A stretch of 64,000 nucleotides of DNA. Source: Laburnicola sp. R22_1 (Eukaryota; Ascomycota; Dothideomycetes; Pleosporales; Didymosphaeriaceae). Positions within the stretch are counted from its first letter, which is position 1. Every line of letters begins with the position of its first letter. The position numbers and the translations under genes were made by a program. Positions 1 through 13,289 of the stretch are shown one piece after another. The notes beneath the pieces were generated by a model. The model was not told the DNA's origin, did no database searches, and saw only the letters and a program-made list of their open reading frames with translations. The stretch is from contig JACONQ010000020.1 of the NCBI GenBank assembly GCA_014281115.1, positions 868,001 through 932,000 on the forward strand, read 5' to 3'.

Positions 1-97
1 CAGCACCGACTCATATCCCCGTCTCTCCCCTACTTCTCCAATCCCCACTTACCAAACCCACACATATACACACCAAAACCCTCACCACCACACCCCC

Positions 98-937
98 CTA
101 GCACCCCACCCCACGCAAACACCCAACCCGCCTCACCTCCACCACACTCCCATCACACTCCGCCTCCGCCCCACCAACTACCATCACATCAGCAAAATCC
201 AACAAATACACCCTCAACCCACCCCTCCCATCCACTATTTTTTTTGTGAACAACCTTGGAAAGCTACATCCTGCAACTATACTATAGTAAAAGAACATCT
301 AGCTATAACCATTTTTTTCTATATACTAGCTTTATAAGATGCTATATAAATATATAATATTAAGTTAATAACACGCTTCAAGTTATTATTTAGCACCCTA
401 TAAGACTATTATATATACTAGTATAGTTAACTTAGCTATAGTTTAAAATTATTATCAAGTAGTAAATTATCTTGCTATATAGGCAGTAATAAAATTAGAG
501 TACTTATTACCTATTAAAGATCTTCGTCATGTGGAGATTCTAACCAAGGTACTTATTACCTATATAAAAAGAAGCTAATCCTAGTACTATTTTACACACT
601 ACTATAACTATAACTATAGATAAATTAAATAAAATAAAAATATAACTACACTGTAAAGTGAAGTTAAACCGTAAGTACGCCTAATCCACCATAGACCCCT
701 CCTTGCATCCCCAAAATCCCATTCACTACTCACTGACTTACCATAAAACCTATCCTCCACCCTAAGCCTAGGCCCACACTCTCTATCCACCTCTCCAAAA
801 ACCTCCCTGCACTTCTCACCCGTCCGCTCCGCCCCGCCGGCACACGCGCCACCAAGACGGATCTTGACCTCCATGCCGCGCCCAGGGACCGTGATAGTGA
901 TGGTGAAGGCCAGGATGATAGTGATGGAGATGAACAT
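98..937 (-). CDS. Candidate small secreted cysteine-rich protein (effector-like)
   Basis: Two exons (742..937 and 98..234) splice at GTAAGT/AATAG in frame to give about 110 aa. The N-terminus (MFISITIILAFTITIT) is a hydrophobic stretch that reads as a signal peptide. The rest is small and carries six cysteines, three per exon, the last one being the C-terminal residue. An even cysteine number plus a secretion signal is the usual profile of fungal small secreted proteins. No family is recognised. The intron is about 507 nt, roughly ten times the local norm, because it contains AT-rich repeat DNA and a short retroposon-like fragment. Gene model and secretion are inference from sequence; expression is unknown. 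The alternative is that exon 1 alone is read into the intron, giving a 107-aa product ending at 614. Confidence 0.55.
235..741. repeat. AT-rich, probably RIP-affected repeat DNA inside the intron of the secreted-protein gene
   Basis: From about 250 to 660 the sequence becomes strongly AT-rich, with many TATA, CTATA and TAACTATA words, unlike the GC-rich exons on either side. No long ORF survives. Composition resembles the interior of the MITE at 28832-29304. I could not fix terminal repeats or a target duplication for the whole block, so its class is unknown. Confidence 0.5.
515..548 (-). mobile_element. 34-bp SINE-like 3'-end fragment flanked by 15-bp direct repeats
   Basis: The 34 nt between two exact copies of GTACTTATTACCTAT (500..514 and 549..563) match, on the minus strand, the 3' end of the 183-bp insertion at 26960..27142 apart from two C/T differences. 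Shared 3' ends, variable 5' ends and 15-bp target duplications are what a 5'-truncated retroposon would leave. The orientation is minus relative to the longer copy. Confidence 0.5.
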
Positions 938-1780
938 TGTTGTGGAGGACAGTCACAGTGTTTTGGTGAGAAGGTCGTGTGTTTTGAGGGAGAACAAGTG
1001 AAAAAAGGGATGTGAACTGTGATATAACTCAACAAAACCCCTTTTTGTCAACACCTTGAAACGCTTTTCTGTGTATACAACAGCAGGAGGGATAACTGCT
1101 ATTATTGTCATATTTTTATAAGAAACCCCTTAGTCGCAAAAAAAAAAAAACCATAGCTCAACAAAGAGATCGGAGGAGCGGTCAAGGGAGATTGCTGAAG
1201 TTTTCTGACATCGGCAAACACTGAAATGAGAATGACGCTTCAAGTAGTGCACGAGGGTCAAGCTAGTGGAACATTGAACACGGGAGCGGTTGCTTGAGAA
1301 TAATCAATGTATTGCACCCCATAGGCCATCCCCACCATGACGGCCAGTCATCATATTCACCAGGAAGAACGCCACTGCTGCATTCCATGTTTTTATAGTC
1401 CGTTCAAGTCGTGAAGAGTATCCCAAGACCGCTGATGATATAGTACCGGACCCAACCTAGCACGCCATCGCTATGCCTCCGAGTCAAACTAACAAACGTC
1501 CATGCAAAAGCAAAGCAAATCAATGATCGAAAGATGAGCCAAAGCTCTCCAAATCAATCATTTACGCCGATCTCGCCATGCCCGTTTCGCACATGGTTGG
1601 GCAAAGAAAAGCCGAGTAGGTGACGGAGAAAATCCAAGTCTAGCCCCAATTAACGCCGTAGTGACACTCGTACTCGGTCAAATCATCATCCAGCTCCCAT
1701 CAGTCATCATGCTAACGGAAGACATGGAAGACATCGAACGCTCTGCGAGCACACCATTAACATCAACGCAAAATTCAGAC
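938..1780. other. Intergenic, no gene seen
   Basis: This lies between the secreted-protein gene and the 3' end of the deubiquitinase gene, both on the minus strand. It holds the upstream region of the former, an A-run at about 1138-1151, and nothing protein-like on either strand. Confidence 0.6.
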
Positions 1781-4700
1781 TCAAATATCGAGAAGCTCGG
1801 GATCCATATCAGACTCACTGCCATAGTCTGAATGGTCGTAAGGTTCTGTCAGTAGAGTCAGCCATCGTTTTGAGAAGAGAGGCAAATATTTGACTTACCA
1901 CCGGTTGAGATTGGCGTACTTGTATCCATTGGCCAATTGTGCAACCGGGGCGCAACGAACGACTCGAACTTTTCCATGATGGTCGGGTCGTTGCCGGACT
2001 GAAACGGTTCCAGGGAAGGATCATCTGATTCGTATAGAGCCTGTATCAACCTCATCAGGATTTGGCACACCTGAACCATGGGTTGTATGTACGACCGAGA
2101 CGTCGTGTTGTCGTACTCTTCGACGATCTTGTCACAAAGGTCGGAGGCTAGAGATCGCGCTACCTTATACTTTTGCTTCAGGATGTCTTCCGCAGTGTGT
2201 TCGTCATCCTGGTGTCGGGTGAAAAGTCCATCGAGATGAAGTGCCGCAGCTTTGCGTATGCCTTCCTCGTCGTAGAGTAGCAAGGGTATCGAGATCCTCC
2301 TTGCCAGAGCGAGTGAAACGGAATAGAAGTAGTCGGCGCCCTTCGCTTCCAGGACATACTTATTTTCAGCTCCCAGAAGGCCACTAAAGAAACGGATATT
2401 GACTTCACCGCCTCCATCTCGGTACTTAGCCACTTGCCTGGCCACAACTTCGATCACTTGGTCCACATGATTTGGCTCACGGCAAGCTTCGCAATATGGA
2501 AGTGCCGCTCGAACGTAAGGATCTGAACTAGGAGGCGAAAGTTGGGACACTCCTTCATAGACCGTGTAGAAGAGGTATTGTTTAGTTCGCGGGTCGACCG
2601 ATTGAAGCATCCACTTCAGGATTTCACCAGGGTAGAATATCTCAGTCTTCGTAGAATCAAACGTCTCGAGCATCTTGTCCAAGAAGGCGTAAGCTTTGTT
2701 ATCGTCGTGCCAGAAGTGAAGCATTGAATGTTCTGCCCTAGAAAGAGGGAACTTGAAACCATTGCGTTCGCACTTGTCTAGTTGGCTGCTCCGATTGTTC
2801 GTGATGACCGGGTGCTGGAGATCGACCTTGGCTAACAGCGTGTATACAAACTCGATCACCCTATTGAATATGCGCTTCTTCTTTTCGACAACGCGCCAAA
2901 GATCGGGTTCCTTCGCTCGAAAGTTCTGGTTTGCATGCATGCAAAAGATGCGCAGGGAATGATCCAGGAAGTTTTGGTCTAACAAAACAGCCGTTTCCAC
3001 ATGACCCATGTCACTGATCCCACAGAGAGTCAGGTAAAGATCGTCCCAGCCGCGTATGGATAAGTACGAGTTTTGACAAACGTCGTAAAGAGCTTTTGCA
3101 ACAGCGACAAGTATGCCACTGGGCTGGATAGCCGACCCTGATTCACAATCGGTTTCCATACCCTCAATGCCATATGCCGCAGGATCCTTGTCGCGGAGGA
3201 AGAGAAGGCTGTCGAGAAGGAAAGTGCGTATCTGGGATCGAACCTTCCCGTGAATACATTGAAGCAGGAGGTTGATCAGGGCATACTCTTGGTCAGCGAG
3301 CCATTTCAACGCAACCTGGCAACATGTTGAGCACGATAGTACAGCCTTTCGCAGTTGGAGGATCGTCTCGTCGAAATTGTCGGCAGTCTTGGCGCGGAAC
3401 AGCGTTTGACAGAGGTGTACAAGCACAATATGTAGAGCCTGTGTCTCCTGTCCATGGTCTTCGGAACAGGTCCCGTGATTGATTGTGCGAACATTAGCAA
3501 GAATTTGTCGCACGAACTTGGTGTGATGGGGATCATAGAGACTGTACTCTCGAACTATGAGGTTATTATCGGCTTGGATACTCCGATCGAGAGACGGAGG
3601 AACTGGGACTTTAGCAATGCCGGACTGCGGAGATCCCATGTATTCGCGGTGGTCCTTCTCAATGGCGGAGCGACGCTGGTAAAACAGCATGTACGCGCTG
3701 AATTGCTTCTGTTGGCGCGGAAACTGCTCGTCGTAGAAGCCACCATAAGCCTGATACGGAATGGATTGGTGATCGAAGGCGTCGACGTCCCGGTCGTTGA
3801 ACTCGACCCACTGAGTCATACTTCCGGATGCGCACGGCCGTTCACGGATGTAAGAGTAGTAGTGGCCATTCTCGGATGTGCCTTGATGCACGAGCACGCC
3901 GACCAGCTCGAAAATATCTTCTTCGCGGGGTTTGGAAGGATCGCTGAGATGGTCGACCTTAAAGGGGCTGACGTCGATGCAACTCGGAAACTCGAAGTGA
4001 TCGTTGATCTTTGCTCTCCGGAGTTCAACAAGATCAAAATCAAATCTCTTCAAATGAAAGATAAGGTTGTCAGGAACATCCTTGAGGCACGTCCTTCGAC
4101 ACGTCAGTTAGGCTTACATACGCAATTGATGTACTTACCGCTTGACTGCATCCACCAGTTTTCCCCCACAAGCCTCGCATTTGTACTTGTTGTCACCCTC
4201 CATCACATCGCCTTCCACGAATGATTGAAGACTCTCAATCAGGCTTTGTTTGCCCTGCACGTCGCACTGGACGACAAAGAAACTCTCCACTCGTTCAGAC
4301 ACGTGTTCACACTCTTTTGATTTGATCTGGTTGACAGTGTGACCTCCATAGAATGAGCGAAACTGTTCCTTGATTGCTGGAGAGAGCATCTGGCCTTCCC
4401 ATTGATCGAACAGCAAGTTGTAGAACTCGTCAGCGTCCATTTGAATATTGATATCAATGGGTACTCCCTCAGGAGCTTTCACGCATGCTGCGAAGCCTCG
4501 CGGGTCCGCAGCCTTGCGGTAGCTGTTCTGCATCTCGGCGAACAGTTTCTGGGTCTGATGCAACAGACGCTGAGCACCAAGCGGATCCGTGACATTCAAA
4601 CCGAGGACGAACTTGCGGAAGTTCATATTCATGAACAATTGCGTGAGCAAAGAGTTCATGTAGCAAATAGCACGAGGATTGAACAATCCAACGTATCCAG

Positions 4701-7700
4701 TGGGTGCCCGTATTTCGTTGGTCCGGTCGAAGCAAACAGGTTGCAAAGCCATGTCTACATCGTCGTTCCTGAGGTTTCCAACCATGTCGAGAAGTGAACC
4801 ATAGCTGCCTCGATCCTCAGCTAGAGCGAGCACAAGCTCATAGAGTTCCTTCCTGGTGTTGCTCTCTAGTACAGGAAGGTAGGATCCCGGTGATTGATCA
4901 TCAATCTCCATAATTCTAGGAGCAAACAAGAACTTGTTCCAGATCCCCTCAACGAGTGAACCGGCATTCAACGGCTTTTTGAATGATTTTAATGAGGAAA
5001 CACAACTGAGCAGCAGTTTGGTGAAACCTATTACCACAAAATCAGTCTCGTCCCGTCCCACGTTTTCGTCGTGATGGTAATTCAAGAGAAGGGCACTCCA
5101 TGTGGCTAGATAAGAGCGCAAAGAAGCCTCGTCTCTATTGTGCTCGTCGTATTTGCGAAACACCTGTTCTGCGAGCTCAAACAGCTGTTCTGACTGGCCA
5201 GGGAATTGACTCGCACGCAGTAGGGCGGACGAAATGATTTTCCAGAAGGAGGTCGCCGTGTCAGCTTCTGCGATGGCGGATGATGGAGACAGGGCTCCAC
5301 CACATACCGAAGAGATGATCTTGGCAATATTCTCTCGAAGAAGTTTTCGAACATCGGATAAAAGTAGGGCTTCGTGAAGCGTACCCACTGCATTGTGACC
5401 AATGAAAGCCTCCCAGACTTCGCGAGAATGCAACGACGCTTCGACGACAACGCAGTAGGAATGATAAGCGATAAAACCCATGTCTTCGTCAGAGCTCAGG
5501 GCTACAGACACAAGGCGAAGCATGCGCTCCACGAGACGACGCTCATCGGAGAAATAAATAGACGATGTATCTCGCGCAGGTCGCTCTATGACTTGACATT
5601 AGGCGTTGATGGGTATATTTACTGAGCATGGAGTGTACATACCTTTGAGGAAGTTCAAAAGAACTTGTACTAACGCCTGAGCCAGAAGGAGGTCAGATTG
5701 TGGTGACAATTGCTCGCCAAGCAAGCTTGGGCTAAGGAGGGCCTGGTCTAGAAGTCGCACGGCGCCTGCGAGAAATTTATCATCGACAGAATTCTACATT
5801 CTACGTCAGCCGAGCTCATACACATAAAGAGACCAAGTCTACCTACTCTTCTCACTTGTCCTCTCAGCTTCCCATCGAGAGCAAGGGCCGCATATTTAGC
5901 CTGCCAAGGCTTGCCTGGTGGAAACAGGAGTTCAAAAGATGCTGTACCGCCTGTAATCTCCGCTTCAGGTATCGTGTCCCGGAATGGGAAGCAGACAAGG
6001 AAATCGTAAACCTGTTACTGTCAGCATGTTCATGTTTATTGAGCTACAAGACCTTTGAAAAACACTCACCACTGAGCTGATGTAATCATCCGCGTCCATG
6101 CAAGCAAAAAGTTTGTTGAAGTGGCTCAAAACTGTCATCTCGAAGACTGAGGAGCTGCCACTGTGATCCGGCACCGGCTGGGATACTTCACTGTCTAACG
6201 TCTTCTGAGTAATAAGTACCTGAGTCGCCAGGTCAAGGTCAGCAATCTTTTCATTTGCCTTGTCCACGACACTCAACCTCTGCCCTTTCGCAAAGAGGTT
6301 GAGTATCGTGAACCCAGTCGCATGACACAATCGGGTGTATAGGTCTTGGAGCGTGTTCTCCGAGCCGATTATGATTGACTGAATACCGGACTTGATTGGA
6401 GACGTATATTTTACCTCGATCGCTTCGCCGGATGGAAGCTCTATGTCCAGAGGCTCAACTTTGGAGTCCGACCTCTTTGAGCGGTTCAGTTCAGGTTGTT
6501 TCCGGATGAAGCCAAGTAGTAACTTCAAGAACAATATAGTCCTCGCAAAATGTTGTTCTTTCTGTTCTTTCAGAGGGCCTGAAAGGACGATGTCCATCTG
6601 CTCAACGTTCGGGGTTGTCGCGAGAGATCCAGTCCGAAGGGTTGCATACAAAGACAAGAGCTCCTTCACACGCTGATCTACAAGGGCAACGTGTACTTCT
6701 TCAAGTTCCTCTAGGCCCACTCCTTGATCAGGGTCTATCTTGAGGTAGCGCGAAGCCAGGAGCTTTGCTGCACGATCCTCGATGGTATGCGGTGGAGCCG
6801 ACAGAATCATAGCCCACAGCAAATCGGCGCCCCTGATTTGCAGTAGCTCTTTCTCGCCTTGTTCTGTCGTAACGATACGTCGTGTGGTCTGGAACCTGTA
6901 AGCCGCGACGAAGTCGAACATGCCATGTGTATAGTATCGTGGGTCTAGTGTGGGTACGCAGACGGTGACAAGCTGTTTGCAAAAATCATTGTCCGGTTTG
7001 TGTTTGACAGCATCCAGGAATTTGGACCAGGCCATGTCCCGTACTTGGTTTGTGTGGGCATACCTGCCAATAAGGTGCTCCCAAAGATCCTGGTAAAGAT
7101 CGGGAGGGACCGCATCGGGGGCCCCGTATATAAGGAGAGATAACAGCTCTAGTCGATATGATAAAGCAAGACATTGGGTAGTATTCAAAGCCATGTCCGT
7201 CTCATTCCTAACAAAGAAGCAAATCTCCTCGAGAATATCACGCGCTGCATCGGGATATTCTTGGAAGAAAGTAGGCTCTCCGAAATGTACCACAGACGCG
7301 AGTATGTAGATGGCTCGCACACTACCCGTGGCCTTGGACGATTTGCTCGCAATATGCGCCGCGCATTCTCGGAGAAGTTGATATCGCTCTTCCAAAGGTA
7401 TGTGAGAAGCTACCGCACGTAATTGGTCGACAGCGTCCAAATGGAGGTTCGTAAATAACTTGCTGGTCTCTTTACCAGGGGATGTGTCTTGGACGACCCG
7501 GATGCAAACATTCCATGGCCGGGCATGGGGATCGGTATAGTTCCATTCCGGAGGTTTCTCTACCAGTTTGTGGGTAAGTTCTCGTAAGAAACGGAGAATA
7601 TCAGCATTGTAGCTTTCGACTGGAAGCTCATAAAGCTTCGAGCAGAGATGCAACAGATCTGCTTGTTCCATAAGGTTGAAGATACTTCGAAGCATCGTCA

Positions 7701-9589
7701 TAGTCGCGGACACGACGCGGGGATCAGAGCTGTGAGCGACTGTGTTCCAAATGGCATCGGTTTGGGCATCAGAATAACGACGGGTAACGACAAGAAAGCC
7801 AACGATGTTCCCGCTGCGGGAAATCAGTTGAGGATGTGAATCAACACTGATGATGTAGTCCACCACCCGTTCGTGTAGCAGAAAGTCGGCAAGATACAGC
7901 ATTACAGGGTGCTTGATGCCAACGACTGTAGTACTGTAGTCCTTCCATAATTCGACGAGCGAGGCGTCCATGAAGCCGATGCTCATAACTCGCAGTTCCA
8001 TGCGTCCCTTAACAACGTACTTTCGAAGCAGTTTGAATTTCCAGGCGTTAGAGATTAGCCTAGGCAACTCAGTGGGATCTTCAAGATATGAAGCACGTCC
8101 GACGGTGCTCTCGTCCGGGGAAGCCGCTGCGGTGGGAGATTGAGGATCCCGGAAGTCCAAGAATTCATCCTGAAGTTCTGCGGCCATGGTCGGGTTGTAC
8201 AGACAAATGTCGAACAACAAGATGAAAAAATGAACAATCAATTCCCTGGTATTCACCGTGTCGACCACTTTGCTAGGATTCTGAAGATCGGCATTGTACT
8301 GTCGGAAAAAGGCGAGCGCGTGCCGATAGAAATCGTCTTTGTTCACTATCTCCTCTGCAAATGGATAGTTGGAGATGGCGCAGCATATCGAGTCCACGGC
8401 CGCAGCCACATTCATAGCGATGATATTTTGAAACGGAAGAGGAACCTTGCCGCATGCTTGCTTTGCAAGATCAAAGACATTTTTGGCGCCATCATCCTCG
8501 AGAAAAGCTTTCAAAAGGCGAACGCACATGCTTTCGACCTCGACCTGGTATTCCTTTCGAAGTAGATTGAAGAGGTGGCACGGCGTCGGTGTGTAGGTTT
8601 GCCGTATGATCGTGTTCACATTTCGGAAATGCTTTTGGGTCAAGAGCGGAAGAGTGTAGCTTTCTTCGGAGGTCCACTGCGATAGCATAGCGGCGTCGAC
8701 CTGCATGAGGCGCGAGATAAGACGGAGGTATGAGACGAGGAAGCTGGTGATAATGTCCTCTTCGGACAGGGTGTCATCGCAGAACGGGTCGCCGAAAGGA
8801 GATCTGTACGGGTTAATACACTGCTCCAACGGAGAGGCTCTACGAATGGACTTACCTCCGGCCAAATATTTTGTGTACCACCATTGAGATTTCATCCCAA
8901 AAGGGAAGTTGTTCCATGTAGAAGCTCCTCCACAGCAGCGGATGACTAGGGAGACCATCTAGCCATATGGTGAGTTGCCTAAGGACATTGCCTTCCACGT
9001 TTTGGTCTGCAAACAGATTAGCATAGCCTGCAATACAGCGGGTAGATAACGACCTACTGCCTTGAACATACTGCACAATCTCATGCACAGCGTGCATGTA
9101 ATTGCCGTGCTGCGCAAAAGGAAACGATGCGAAGTAGTCGTCAGCATCGTAACCGACCGGTATGGGAGCAGCCGCGGCGTAACCGGCCATGGTTTCGGCG
9201 TCATCGTCGTCGTCAATGGCGACGACAGGAGGGCTGTCGGCGTCGCCAGCCATAGCGGCCGTGATCTCTATGTCTTCGGCAGGAGTTGTGGGGGCGAGAT
9301 GGTCGCTAGTGTCGTGGGCACCGTCTCGGGTGTGCGACAACGAGGTGGGCTGCGACCTGATGGTCATTTCAACCTGCTGGTCGCTGGACGGCGGGGTGGT
9401 GCAGGCGGAGGTGGCTGAGTCTGTGTGCATGGCGGGGGTATCTATACTGCCGCCGTCAAGCCTGGGTCGTTTGCGGGTCAACGACGGGTCTGCGTCTTCC
9501 ATAGAGTCGCGCGGCGGCGGCGACGCGGGGACACTGATTGCTTGGTCTGCAGTGACAGACTCCATTAAATCATGGTCCCGCTGACTCAT
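1781..9589 (-). CDS. Giant ubiquitin C-terminal hydrolase (USP9X/USP34-like, peptidase C19)
   Basis: Eight exons: complement of 1781..1845, 1899..4093, 4139..5591, 5643..5793, 5847..6011, 6070..8803, 8856..9006, 9058..9589. They total 7446 nt and encode about 2481 aa, a normal length for this fungal family. The catalytic core lies at roughly residues 1540-1850. It has a Cys box (GLFNPRAICYMNSLLTQLFM), a DADEF motif, zinc-type CxxC pairs (YKCEACGG) and a His box (SENGHYYSYIRER). The long helical N-terminal part and the C-terminal part (DUF3517-like by position) flank the core; the protein ends in an acidic DYGSESDMDPELLDI tail. The enzyme should remove ubiquitin from substrates; targets cannot be read from sequence. 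The start is the first ATG in frame; the upstream open frame begins with GTG. The 9007..9057 intron is in-frame (51 nt) and could be retained. Divergent with POP3. Confidence 0.9.
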
Positions 9590-10176
9590 GACGCAGTGAG
9601 TCCCACTGGAGGTGTCTGTGGAGGCGTGGAAGGTTGAGCGGGCAGGCACGCGCGGTTGGGGGGGGGGGAGTCTGGTAGGCACAAGCTGCGCTCCCGCACA
9701 GGCAGCAGCCGCCTACCTAGACGTAGTGGACAGCCTCGCTCGGAGGGGAGGGACGCGCTGGGGGTAGGTGAAGCATGAGCTGGCGGGTGTGGCGCTGCGG
9801 CAGGTAGAGGGGCAAAGCGGGAGCCCGTGGGAGAGTGCCTCAATGCTGCCGAGCTCTGGAGATTTCACGCGTTCGTGAATGTCTGGGAGAGCTGTTGTTA
9901 GTGGGGAGCCCGCGCCAAGAAAACGTCATTGGTCGAGCGCCCGCGCTTTGCCCCTCACGGCTAGCGCTGCTAACGCTGCTAACGCCACTTGCCCTGCACC
10001 AGCGTGCGCTTGCTGCCCCCAGGACCTTACGCACCCAGCACGCACCCTAGGGCAAACCCGATCCACCCGCCCGCTTGGGCAAACGCAGTGAATCGCTCTT
10101 CGACGCAGCGCGTCGGGTTTGTTCGGTATTGACGGTGCCTGCCTCGTCTCCGCGTGTGCTGGACGCCAGCGACACC
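9590..10176. promoter_or_regulatory. Divergent intergenic region between deubiquitinase and POP3
   Basis: About 590 bp separate two divergently read genes and must contain both promoters. It is GC-rich with short direct repeats such as GCTAACGCTGCTAACGCC near 9970. No TATA box stands out. Confidence 0.4.
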
Positions 10177-11173
10177 ATGGCCTCGACCACTAAGAAAACT
10201 TCCAAGCCCATATTCAAGACTGGCAGGCCGTATACCGAGCCACGATGGTATGCTTGGCGTGAACTCGTATGAACATGTGTTGATAGACTCAGGCCACAGC
10301 TCACACCCGTCCAACGAGACAACATTGTAGATCTCTTGTGCAAGTAGGTCAAGACTCTTGCCTTCAATCCGTGTGCTAAGCCTCTCCCCGGTTTCAACCA
10401 CACCGTGATCCCATCAGCTACTCTTTCGTACTTTTTGCACTGCGCACGGCGCCCAGCCCGGCTAACCTAGGAATAGCCTGATACAGCCCTTGGGAGACCA
10501 TCGCAAGACCCATATCCAACCTTCAAAAGGCAAGAAACGGAAGCGGGAATCGAAAAAAAACGCCCAGAAAGATACTGCACTCAAGGATGGTCATTCTCAA
10601 GATACCACCACAACAGACGTCCCGCCCCCACCACCAGAGATAGGTAACCACATCCTCATCGGCCTCAACAGCGTGACCCGCCACCTAGAGGCCCTAGCAG
10701 CCCAGACTGCACCTCCAACAGCACCCGCGCACCCATCGTTGGCGAGCAAAGATGAACCCCAGAATGAAGACCCAACAGAGAAAGATCCAACCGAGGAGGC
10801 TCCCGAAAAGAAACCAGACTCGAACTCATCGCAGGAACTGCGTCCTCTATCTCTTGTTCTAATTACCCACAACCACCCTCCTGCCTCACTCCCTCACGCG
10901 CACATACCAACGCTTATCCACCTCTCGACTCTCGGTTCGCCAACCTCAGTGGCCACACGTCTGATCGCCGTACCTCCGGGCTGCGAGCCTCCTATCGCAT
11001 CCGCCCTACATATCCCGCACGTAGGCGCACTGGGCGTCCTTGAGGGAGCTCCTGGTGCCGACTCATTAGTAGCGTATGTCAGGGAGCACACTGGCGTCAC
11101 GGAGTGCGCTTGGATCGACGAAGCGATGAGGGCGGAATGGAAGGGTGTAAAATTCGACATACAAAAAGGATGA
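10177..11173 (+). CDS. POP3: RNase P / RNase MRP subunit POP3
   Basis: Exons 10177..10247, 10293..10343 and 10471..11173 join in frame to about 274 aa. Pop3 is a protein subunit of nuclear RNase P and RNase MRP, which process pre-tRNA and pre-rRNA. The match is recognised from the order of features: a short N-terminal part rich in Lys/Pro with KPIFKTGRPYTEPRW, a lysine-rich stretch, then EIGNHILIGLNSVTRHLE, an acidic low-complexity linker, and an Alba/L7Ae-like C-terminal domain with PLSLVLITHNHPPASLPHA and a final DEAMRAEWKG segment. The first two exons are short, and the start ATG is the first that keeps the frame through both introns. It is divergent with the deubiquitinase and convergent with the acetyltransferase gene downstream. 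Family recognition is from memory, without a search. Confidence 0.8.
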
Positions 11174-11647
11174 TAGTGGAAGCACGAGCATGTCACGTAT
11201 TACGTGAATACCAAAATGGACCTCGTTGAAATGAAATAGAAAGCCATTTCAAAACCTCACGTGTCCGGATGCGCGCTCATTGTCATCTATGTCCCATTAC
11301 CCCTCCACCACCAGCCTCCCGTGTACGTTCGCTCAAAGACTCGAAACTCCCTCTGCAGTCAAAACAACGGCCGAACTGGGATCTGCAATACTCACCACTT
11401 GCATGTCGCGATCCACTGTACAGCCATGGATGGAAACACTTGAACTATCCGGGTAAAACAAGAACGGCGTGAGAAGAGCAAGATGCGTCAGTAGAGTATG
11501 TGGGATGCAAAGGCGGGGTCAGGTTAATTGAAATTCGTGAGACAAAAAGATACAGATTTGCGGGTTTGGCCCACCCCCAACGCCATGCCATGCAGCGCTA
11601 TGAAAGCCAAAGTCAAATGTATTTGTACAAGAGATTGCGCCACCGTG
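11174..11647. other. Convergent 3' intergenic region
   Basis: This lies between the stops of POP3 (+) and the acetyltransferase gene (-). It should hold both transcript ends. No ORF or repeat of note. Confidence 0.5.
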
Positions 11648-13289
11648 TCAATCCAAAAATGACTGCACCGCGCCTCCTACATTCGTCAAGTCGAGCAAGA
11701 AAGTATCGTGTCCGAATAAGCTCTTTTCCTCGCCCAGCTCGATATGTGTAACATTCTTGTTGCCTGTCCGCTTGAGTGTGTTCGCGATCTCCTTTTGTTG
11801 CCAGGCTGGGAACAAGATGTCACTTGCTACACCGAGGACCAATGCTGGGGTGTTCGCTAGAGGCTTTAGCCCTGCAACTAAATCTGCGGGAGCCTCTTGT
11901 AGCCCAGCATCCATATTGACGGCACCTTCTTCTCCCGCTTGCTCTTTCTCCTCATATGGCTGTTCAGGGAGAGTCAGACTGCAGAGGTCACTCTGACTTT
12001 CGGCTGCCGGAGCGCGTCCGTCTAGGTACGCTTGCAGTTTGCTACTGTTGTCCTGCCTCACTTTATTGATGCCGTTGCGATGATCTTGTCCCAGGTCGAA
12101 TAGGTCCATAGCTTTGGAGACGTATAGTAAGCTGTTGGGGTCGTAGTTCAGACACCATTTCTCGCCTGCGTGGTCAAGGTATGTCTCGATGAGAAAGTCT
12201 GGACACAATGCTGGAGGCCGAGAAGGATCCGCACGCCGACGCCCAAAACGTTGTTCCCACTCCGGACCGCTTCGATATGTAACGGTGGCAATCTCACGTG
12301 CGAGTTTCATTCCAGAATGCGGCGGTACGCCACCATAGTAGAAGCCACGATTCCAATGTGGATCCATCATGAGCACTGTAACAGAGGTCAGCCTAACTGC
12401 CCATCTTTCTCATGCTGCAGTGCAACTCACCTTGCCGCTGCGTATGCCTCATAGCAATGCTATACGGATGGCTCCGAGCACATGCGCTGATGCTCACAAG
12501 TCGTCCAACGCGATCCGGGTACAGAACACCAGAAGCAAGACTCAGCATGCCGCCCATGCTGGACCCAACGCTTGCGTATAACTTTTCAATGTTGAGCGCA
12601 TCAAGCAGCCGAAACTGCGCCCGCACCATATCCTCCATTGTAAGAATAGGAAACCTCGTCGCATATCGTTGGCCGTTCGCGGGATCAATCGACGAGGGCC
12701 CCGTGGAGCCATTACACCCGCCGATCACGTTCGTACACATCACGAAGTACTTGTCCGTGTCCAGCGGCTTTCCGGATCCGATGAAGTTCTCCCACCATCC
12801 GGGCTGTGGATTGCTCTCCGTGCTGTGTGCGTGACTTGAAGCCGACAGCCCTGTGTGCAACAAGACCGCATTGGTCTTATCCTTGTTCAATGCCCCCCAC
12901 GTCTCATACGCAATGTTGAATTCTGGAAGAATTCCTCCCCAATCAAGAAGTATAGGCTCTCGCGAGTGGAAGTTGAGATGCTTCCCGGATGTGTACGAAG
13001 GCTCGGGGCCGGAGGAACGGCTCGAGAGCGAAGCGGATCGGGATTCCTGCTTGTCCAGGCATGGGAAGGATAATGCGGGATTCGTAGACTCGTAAACAGG
13101 CTCTACTTCAACAGCTGCGGTAGCTGCCTGAGCGCTGCGCTTTGCCTGGTTGTGTAGACTTCTGGAGGCTTGATTCGATTGCTGTCGAGCAAAAAGTAAG
13201 GCGCTCTGAGAGTATCGACCTCTCGGTGCAGAAGACGCTTGCTGGAGGGCAGGCCGGCCGACAGCTAGAAGCCTACGCGGGAGGTTCAT
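11648..13289 (-). CDS. cysA: Mitochondrial serine (homoserine-type) O-acetyltransferase, CysA-like
   Basis: Two exons (12431..13289, 11648..12375) encode 528 aa. The protein is an alpha/beta hydrolase of the MetX/homoserine acetyltransferase family. It has the nucleophile elbow GSSMGGM, an Asp in [10 protein letters not shown] and a His in GHDTFLLD as the likely catalytic triad. Oxyanion-region motifs [11 protein letters not shown] and [17 protein letters not shown] are present. In filamentous fungi this subgroup (Aspergillus nidulans CysA) acetylates serine to feed cysteine synthesis, whereas true homoserine acetyltransferases are a sister group. The N-terminal 60 residues are Arg/Ser/Gln/Ala-rich without acidic residues, a mitochondrial presequence by appearance. 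A Glu/Gln-rich insertion near residue 440 is low complexity. Homoserine specificity remains the alternative. Confidence 0.82.

Noticed and set aside
3454..4224. 256-codon + strand ORF opposite the deubiquitinase
   Set aside because: The minus strand there encodes the conserved catalytic His-box region; the + frame is a by-product.
9590..9682. Deubiquitinase start at 9682
   Set aside because: The codon there is GTG, not ATG; the first in-frame ATG is at 9589.
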